NCBI RefSeq assembly: GCF_900103615.1
Contig: NZ_FNGW01000003.1
Span: 310,001 to 374,000, forward strand
DNA length: 64,000 nucleotides
From: Romboutsia lituseburensis DSM 797
GTDB lineage: Bacteria > Bacillota > Clostridia > Peptostreptococcales > Peptostreptococcaceae
Direction: 5' to 3'
In this document: in pieces, positions 59,673-64,000 of the stretch
How the letters are laid out: each line of letters starts with the position of its first letter
How positions within the stretch are numbered: the first letter of the stretch is position 1
Notes under the pieces: generated by a model
Told to the model about the DNA's origin: nothing
Databases searched by the model: none
Seen by the model: the letters and a program-made list of their open reading frames with translations, nothing else
Position numbers and translations under genes: made by a program

Positions 59673-61331
59673 ATGGATTATCCAATGTTTTGTTATCAAT
59701 GTGAGCAAACGGCAGGTGGAAAGGGTTGTACTAAGGTAGGGGTTTGTAGTAAAACGCCAGAAATAGCAGCTCTTCAAGATTTACTTATATATCAAGCAAA
59801 AGGAATAAGTTGTTATGTAAATGAGTTAATAAAAAAAGGTGAAAAAATAGATAAAGATATAGTTAGCTTTGTTGAAAATTCTTTATTTACAACACTTACA
59901 AATGTTAACTTTGATGGTGATGTTCATGAAGAAATGTTAAAGAAGTCTCAACAAATAAAGCAAAACTTAAGAAGTAAGGTATCAACTTGTGAAAACTGTT
60001 GTGAGCAAGCTACATATAATTTAAGTGACACTAGAGATAAAATGTTAGAAGATGCAAAACGCGCAGGTATAATGTATGATCAAAATTTAGATGCAGATAT
60101 ACGTTCTTTAAGACAAACTATAATATATGGATTAAAAGGAATATCTGCATATGGTCACCAAGCTAGAGCGTTAGGATACTATAATGATCAAGTTGATGAA
60201 TTTTATTTTAGAGCTTTAGCTGCAACATGTGATGATAATTTAACAGTAGAAGATCTAATAACTTGGACTCTAAAAACAGGAGATATGAGTGTTGCTGTTA
60301 TGCAAAAACTAGATGAAGCAAACACTACGATATATAAAAATCCAGCTCCTCATAAAGTAAATGTTCATGTAAAGAAAGGTCCATTTATAGTTGTTTCTGG
60401 ACATGATTTAAAAGACTTAGAGATGCTTTTAAAGCAAACAGAAGGAAAAGGAATAAATATATACACACATGGTGAAATGATTCCTTGCCATGGATATCCA
60501 GAACTTAATAAGTATCCTCACTTAGCAGGAAACTTTGGTGGTGCTTGGCAAGACCAACAAAAAGAATTTGATAACATTCCAGGTTGTATACTAATGACTA
60601 CAAACTGTCTTATGAAGCCTAGAGATTCATACAAAGATAGAATATTTACAACAAGTGTAGTTGGATGGGATGGCGTAAAATATATAGGAAAAACTGAAAA
60701 TGGTGAAAAAGATTTTAGTGAAATAATAAATAAAACTTTAGAGCTTGGAGGATTTAAAGAAGACCAAGAACCTAAAGAAATATTAGTTGGCTTTGGGCAT
60801 AATGCTACTTTAAGTAATGCACCAGCTATAATAGATGCAGTTAAGTCAGGAAAGTTAAGACACTTCTTCTTAATAGGTGGCTGTGATGGTGCAAGACCTG
60901 GAAGAAACTATTATACAGAGTTTGCTAAACAAGTTCCAAATGATTGTATAATACTTACATTAGCTTGTGGTAAATATAGATTCAATAAATTAGAGTTTGG
61001 TGAAGTAGCAGGACTTCCAAGATTATTAGATGTAGGTCAATGTAATGATGCTTACTCAGCTGTAAGAATATCCTTAGCTTTAGCAGATGCTTTTGATACA
61101 GACGTAAATAGTTTACCACTTTCTATAATATTATCATGGTATGAACAAAAAGCAGTTGCAGATTTATTAGCACTTTTATCATTAGGTATAAAAGGTATAT
61201 ATCTTGGGCCATCATTACCAGCATTTTTAAGTCCAAATGTACTTCAATACTTAGTTGATGCATTTGATATAAAACCTATAAGTACACCAGAAAAAGACTT
61301 AGCATCATGTTTAGAACTACCTACTAAATAA
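59673..61331 (+). CDS. hcp: Hybrid-cluster protein (hydroxylamine reductase), paralogue 1
   Basis: A 552-aa Hcp carrying a 4Fe-4S cluster and the 4Fe-2S-2O hybrid cluster. The N-terminal cluster motif is CYQCEQTAGGKGCTKVGVC (CX2CX8CX5C). Hybrid-cluster ligands are in [50 protein letters not shown] and DVGQCNDAYSA. In the family it reduces hydroxylamine in vitro and acts as an NO reductase against nitrosative stress. GGAG lies before the ATG after a hairpin. It is followed by a second Hcp gene with its own leader. Confidence 0.94.
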   Translation: MDYPMFCYQCEQTAGGKGCTKVGVCSKTPEIAALQDLLIYQAKGISCYVNELIKKGEKIDKDIVSFVENSLFTTLTNVNFDGDVHEEMLKKSQQIKQNLRSKVSTCENCCEQATYNLSDTRDKMLEDAKRAGIMYDQNLDADIRSLRQTIIYGLKGISAYGHQARALGYYNDQVDEFYFRALAATCDDNLTVEDLITWTLKTGDMSVAVMQKLDEANTTIYKNPAPHKVNVHVKKGPFIVVSGHDLKDLEMLLKQTEGKGINIYTHGEMIPCHGYPELNKYPHLAGNFGGAWQDQQKEFDNIPGCILMTTNCLMKPRDSYKDRIFTTSVVGWDGVKYIGKTENGEKDFSEIINKTLELGGFKEDQEPKEILVGFGHNATLSNAPAIIDAVKSGKLRHFFLIGGCDGARPGRNYYTEFAKQVPNDCIILTLACGKYRFNKLEFGEVAGLPRLLDVGQCNDAYSAVRISLALADAFDTDVNSLPLSIILSWYEQKAVADLLALLSLGIKGIYLGPSLPAFLSPNVLQYLVDAFDIKPISTPEKDLASCLELPTK

Positions 61332-61416
61332 GTAAATAAAATATATCTAGAAGCTAAATATAATTATTTAGCAGATATAATAAATATATATTAATTTTAT
61401 AGATAACAATAAATGG

Positions 61417-61473
61417 CATTTTAAGCAACGGACAAAGTCTTTGATTATTAAGTTAGATTCGTTGCTTAAAATG
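61417..61473 (+). promoter_or_regulatory. 14-bp inverted repeat with decayed GCAACGGAC element, before hcp gene 2
   Basis: CATTTTAAGCAACG (61417-61430) and its exact complement (61460-61473), loop of 29 bases that contains GACAAAGTC from the bulged-stem element. No T run, so not an ordinary terminator. It lies between the two hcp genes. Confidence 0.55.
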
Positions 61474-61602
61474 TAACTTACGTTACGGAATATATAAATC
61501 ATCTTGTGTATAATTTGAGTATACTTATTAAATTGAAAATTAAAAAATATTTTTATACATTAAAAAGAGTATATAAAATACACATTTGGAGGATATATAT
61601 AA

Positions 61603-63324
61603 ATGGAAAATTTAATGTTTTGTTATCAATGTCAAGAAACAGCAGGGTGTAGTGGATGTACAAAGTTTGGAGTATGTGGAAAATCACCAGATTTAGCAAG
61701 AATGCAAGATTTATTAATATATACAACAAAAGGATTATCAGAAGTAACAACAAGACTTAGAAAAGAAGGAAATTTAATAGATGCTAAAATAAATCATTTA
61801 ATAACTATAAATTTATTTACTACAATAACAAATGCAAACTTTGATGATGCAGTATTTTATGCAAGAGTTAAAGAAACTTTAGCTGTTAAAGAGTCTTTAT
61901 TATCTAAATTAAAAAATAAAAAGGACTTATCAGAGGCAGCATTATGGAACGCAACTTCAAATGCTGAGATGGATGTTAAAGTAAATATATTAAGCAAGAT
62001 AAAAGATGCTATACTTGGAAGTGGAAAAGAATCTGTTGATATAGATAAAGTACTAGATGCAAAATCAACTAAGGTAGGTGTACTTGCAACTAAAGATGAA
62101 GATATAAGAAGTTTAAGAGAGTTAATAATATATGGTCTTAAAGGTATGTCTGCATATATGAAACATGCTAATGCATTAGGATATGATAGTGAGGATGTAA
62201 ATGCATTTATGCAATCAACATTAGCTAAGACTTTAGATGATAACTTAAGCATAGATGAATTAATAGCATTAACATTAGAAACTGGTAAAGTAGGGGTAGA
62301 TGGTATGGCACTTTTAGATAGTGCAAATACAGGAACTTACGGACACCCAGAAATAACTAAAGTAAATATAGGTGTAAGAAATAACCCAGGTATACTTGTA
62401 TCAGGGCATGATTTAAAAGATTTAGAGTTATTATTAAAACAAACAGAAGGAACAGGTGTTGATGTATATACTCATTCAGAAATGCTACCAGCTCATTACT
62501 ATCCAGCATTTAAAAAGTATTCTCACTTTGCAGGTAACTATGGAAATGCTTGGTGGAAGCAAAAAGAAGAATTTGAAAGTTTTAATGGGCCAATATTAAT
62601 GACTACAAACTGTATAGTGCCACCAAAGGATAGCTATAAGAATAGAATATATACTACAGGTGCAGCAGGATTTGTTGGAGTTAAGCATATAAAAGGTATA
62701 AGTGAAGACAATAAAGATTTTTCAGAAATAATAGAACAAGCTAAAAAGTGTGCTCCTCCTAAACAAATAGAAACTGGAGAAATAATAGGTGGATTTGCAC
62801 ATAATCAAGTATTTGCACTTGCAGACCAAGTTGTAGAAGCAGTAAAAACAGGAGCAATAAAGAAATTCTTTGTAATGGCAGGGTGTGATGGTAGAGCTAA
62901 ATCAAGAAACTATTACACAGATTTTGCAAAAGCACTACCAAAGGATACTGTAATACTTACAGCAGGATGTGCTAAGTATAAATACAACAAATTAAACCTA
63001 GGTGATATAAACGGTATTCCAAGAGTATTAGACGCAGGTCAATGTAATGACTCATATTCACTAGCTTTAATAGCGCTTAAATTAAAAGAAGTGTTTGAAC
63101 TTCAAGATATAAATGAATTACCAATAGCATTTAATATAGCTTGGTATGAGCAAAAAGCTGTAATAGTATTATTATCACTATTATACTTAGGTGTTAAAAA
63201 CATTCACTTAGGACCTACATTACCAGCATTTTTATCACCAAATGTAGCAAATGTGTTAATTGAAAACTTTGGTATTGGTGGAATAACAAATGTTGAAGAT
63301 GATTTAAAGATGTTCTTAGAATAA
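61603..63324 (+). CDS. hcp: Hybrid-cluster protein, paralogue 2
   Basis: A 573-aa second Hcp with the same motifs: [19 protein letters not shown] (CX2CX8CX5C with one extra Cys), [53 protein letters not shown] and [10 protein letters not shown]. It has an insertion of about 20 residues (near 125-165) relative to paralogue 1. GGAGG lies before the ATG. The two are clearly related but diverged, so an old duplication or separate acquisition. Confidence 0.94.
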   Translation: MENLMFCYQCQETAGCSGCTKFGVCGKSPDLARMQDLLIYTTKGLSEVTTRLRKEGNLIDAKINHLITINLFTTITNANFDDAVFYARVKETLAVKESLLSKLKNKKDLSEAALWNATSNAEMDVKVNILSKIKDAILGSGKESVDIDKVLDAKSTKVGVLATKDEDIRSLRELIIYGLKGMSAYMKHANALGYDSEDVNAFMQSTLAKTLDDNLSIDELIALTLETGKVGVDGMALLDSANTGTYGHPEITKVNIGVRNNPGILVSGHDLKDLELLLKQTEGTGVDVYTHSEMLPAHYYPAFKKYSHFAGNYGNAWWKQKEEFESFNGPILMTTNCIVPPKDSYKNRIYTTGAAGFVGVKHIKGISEDNKDFSEIIEQAKKCAPPKQIETGEIIGGFAHNQVFALADQVVEAVKTGAIKKFFVMAGCDGRAKSRNYYTDFAKALPKDTVILTAGCAKYKYNKLNLGDINGIPRVLDAGQCNDSYSLALIALKLKEVFELQDINELPIAFNIAWYEQKAVIVLLSLLYLGVKNIHLGPTLPAFLSPNVANVLIENFGIGGITNVEDDLKMFLE

Positions 63325-63437
63325 TAAAAATATACCCAGTAGATATAAAATTTAATAATTAAGGTGAAAAAAATTGTAAATTTATGGTATTATATTATAT
63401 GTAGTAAGTTAAAGTATACAAATAGGGGAGGACAAAA

Positions 63438-63578
63438 ATGGATAAAAATAAAAAGGATGCAATAGTTAAGGAATTTATTGATGGGTTTAAATCTCTTGAG
63501 AAAGAAGATATGAAAGATGTTATCGAATATGTAGAATTATCGTCAGATGTTGATCTAGTTTCTAAGCAAGGGAAGTAG
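63438..63578 (+). CDS. Small acidic protein (46 aa)
   Basis: A 46-codon frame: MDKNKKDAIVKEFIDGFKSL, then EKEDMKDVIEYVELSSDVDL and VSKQGK. AGGGGAGG precedes the ATG at seven bases, and a strong terminator follows, so it is probably expressed. It is charged and helical with no membrane part. Not recognised. Confidence 0.6.
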   Translation: MDKNKKDAIVKEFIDGFKSLEKEDMKDVIEYVELSSDVDLVSKQGK

Positions 63579-63631
63579 GAGTTAAAAATAATTATTTAAA
63601 CTAAAAATACTTATTAATTAAATACAATATT

Positions 63632-63680
63632 AAATAAGTGTTCCTAAAAACGGATAGTTTTTAGGAACACTTATTTTTAT
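63632..63680 (+). terminator. Strong terminator after the small gene
   Basis: An arm AAATAAGTGTTCCTAAAAA (63632-63650) pairs with its complement after a seven-base loop; TTTTAT follows. Confidence 0.9.
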
Positions 63681-63821
63681 ATGTTTTTACATTCTTTTTT
63701 ATCCCACTATAATTATAACATAAATAATTCCTTTTTTTTAGACTATGAATATTTATTAATTACTATATAATTGTTGTAGTAGATTAAACAAAGTTAATTT
63801 ATATATAAAGGAGGATATACT

Positions 63822-64000
63822 ATGAGTTTAAATAATTATGAATGGAATCTTGAAAATGAATGGTTGCAAAAAGTTCTTAAAGAAACTAAAAAGCAACTTG
63901 ATGAAAAGCGTGATGCTAAAGATAGGTTAAAAAAAGAGGCTGTAGAAACACAGAGAGAATTATGGAGTGATTTAGGATCTGTTTCTATAGAGAATGGATT
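63822..64000 (+). CDS. helD: HelD-like RNA polymerase recycling ATPase (3' part outside window)
   Basis: The first 59 codons of a gene cut by the right edge: MSLNNYEWNLENEWLQKVLK, then ETKKQLDEKRDAKDRLKKEA and VETQRELWSDLGSVSIENG. This charged coiled-coil start is that of HelD, a UvrD-like ATPase whose N-terminal arms enter RNA polymerase and free stalled complexes. AAAGGAGG precedes the ATG. The ATPase motifs are outside the window, so the call rests on the N-terminus alone. Confidence 0.7.
   Translation, partial: MSLNNYEWNLENEWLQKVLKETKKQLDEKRDAKDRLKKEAVETQRELWSDLGSVSIENG

Overview
The window is a 64 kb stretch of a low-GC (roughly 27-30 %) anaerobic Firmicutes chromosome. The best guess is Peptostreptococcaceae (Paraclostridium/Romboutsia/Clostridioides type), judging from the AT-rich codon use, frequent TTG starts with strong AGGAGG-type ribosome sites, a clostridial-type c-di-GMP-I riboswitch, tandem hybrid-cluster (Hcp) genes, glutamine synthetases I and III, a glycyl-radical enzyme with its activase, and many intrinsic terminators. 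No rRNA, tRNA, CRISPR array, insertion sequence or complete prophage was seen.

Layout. (1) 1-6.3 kb is a defence island: McrB (cut by the left edge, with an EVE-like module inserted in its AAA+ core), McrC, a Nudix hydrolase, a GC-richer structured-looking spacer, a small SAM-like (integrase N-domain-like) protein and an Mrr-type endonuclease. A decayed copy of the small protein and a membrane-anchored helix-turn-helix protein follow. (2) 6.3-28.8 kb is an accessory mosaic of mostly single genes with their own terminators: FmdE-like protein, orphan small proteins, an ABC-F ATPase behind a 34-codon upstream ORF and attenuator, small membrane proteins, a frameshifted pseudogene, VOC protein, lipoprotein metallopeptidase, a MerR/MATE pair with a textbook 19-bp-spacer promoter, PHP phosphoesterase, S41 lipoprotein, GNAT acetyltransferases, S51-like peptidase, MFS exporter, methyltransferase, PrfC, a secreted 18-residue-repeat helical protein and a DUF1648 membrane protein. 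(3) 29.0-34.8 kb is a pentose locus: LacI regulator, MIP-family channel, ribokinase, split transketolase and transaldolase, with two promoters that share the same spacing and an identical LacI-type operator core. (4) 35-40.3 kb holds assorted housekeeping and accessory genes (YkgJ-like, DHFR-like, cupin, metallophosphatase lipoprotein, AIM24, GNAT, MazG-like).

(5) 40.5-45.3 kb is a c-di-GMP-I riboswitch with an apparent OFF terminator in front of a 1474-residue secreted M60 metallopeptidase carrying two F5/8C and two NPCBM carbohydrate-binding modules. (6) 45.3-50.6 kb holds a DXS-like enzyme behind a second 19-bp-spacer MerR-type promoter, then a Crp/Fnr regulator with the YjjI/YjjW glycyl-radical system. 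(7) 50.6-59.4 kb is nitrogen assimilation: GlnA(I) with an ANTAR regulator whose receiver domain has lost its phospho-acceptor Asp, divergent GlnN(III), and AsnB. The leaders of glnN and asnB both begin with the same CAAAGGCG box inside a terminator hairpin. A TetR/oleate hydratase pair lies between. (8) 59.6-63.3 kb holds two Hcp paralogues with leader hairpins, then a 46-aa protein and the start of HelD, cut by the right edge.

Three repeat families cross these units: a four-copy terminator with an ACCCTACGTCTG arm, a three-copy element with a DnaA-box-like core, and a bulged-stem GCAACGGAC element. The strongest leads are the c-di-GMP-controlled M60 protease, the ANTAR/short-leader nitrogen circuit, the channel-fed pentose operon and the MerR-controlled DXS-like enzyme.
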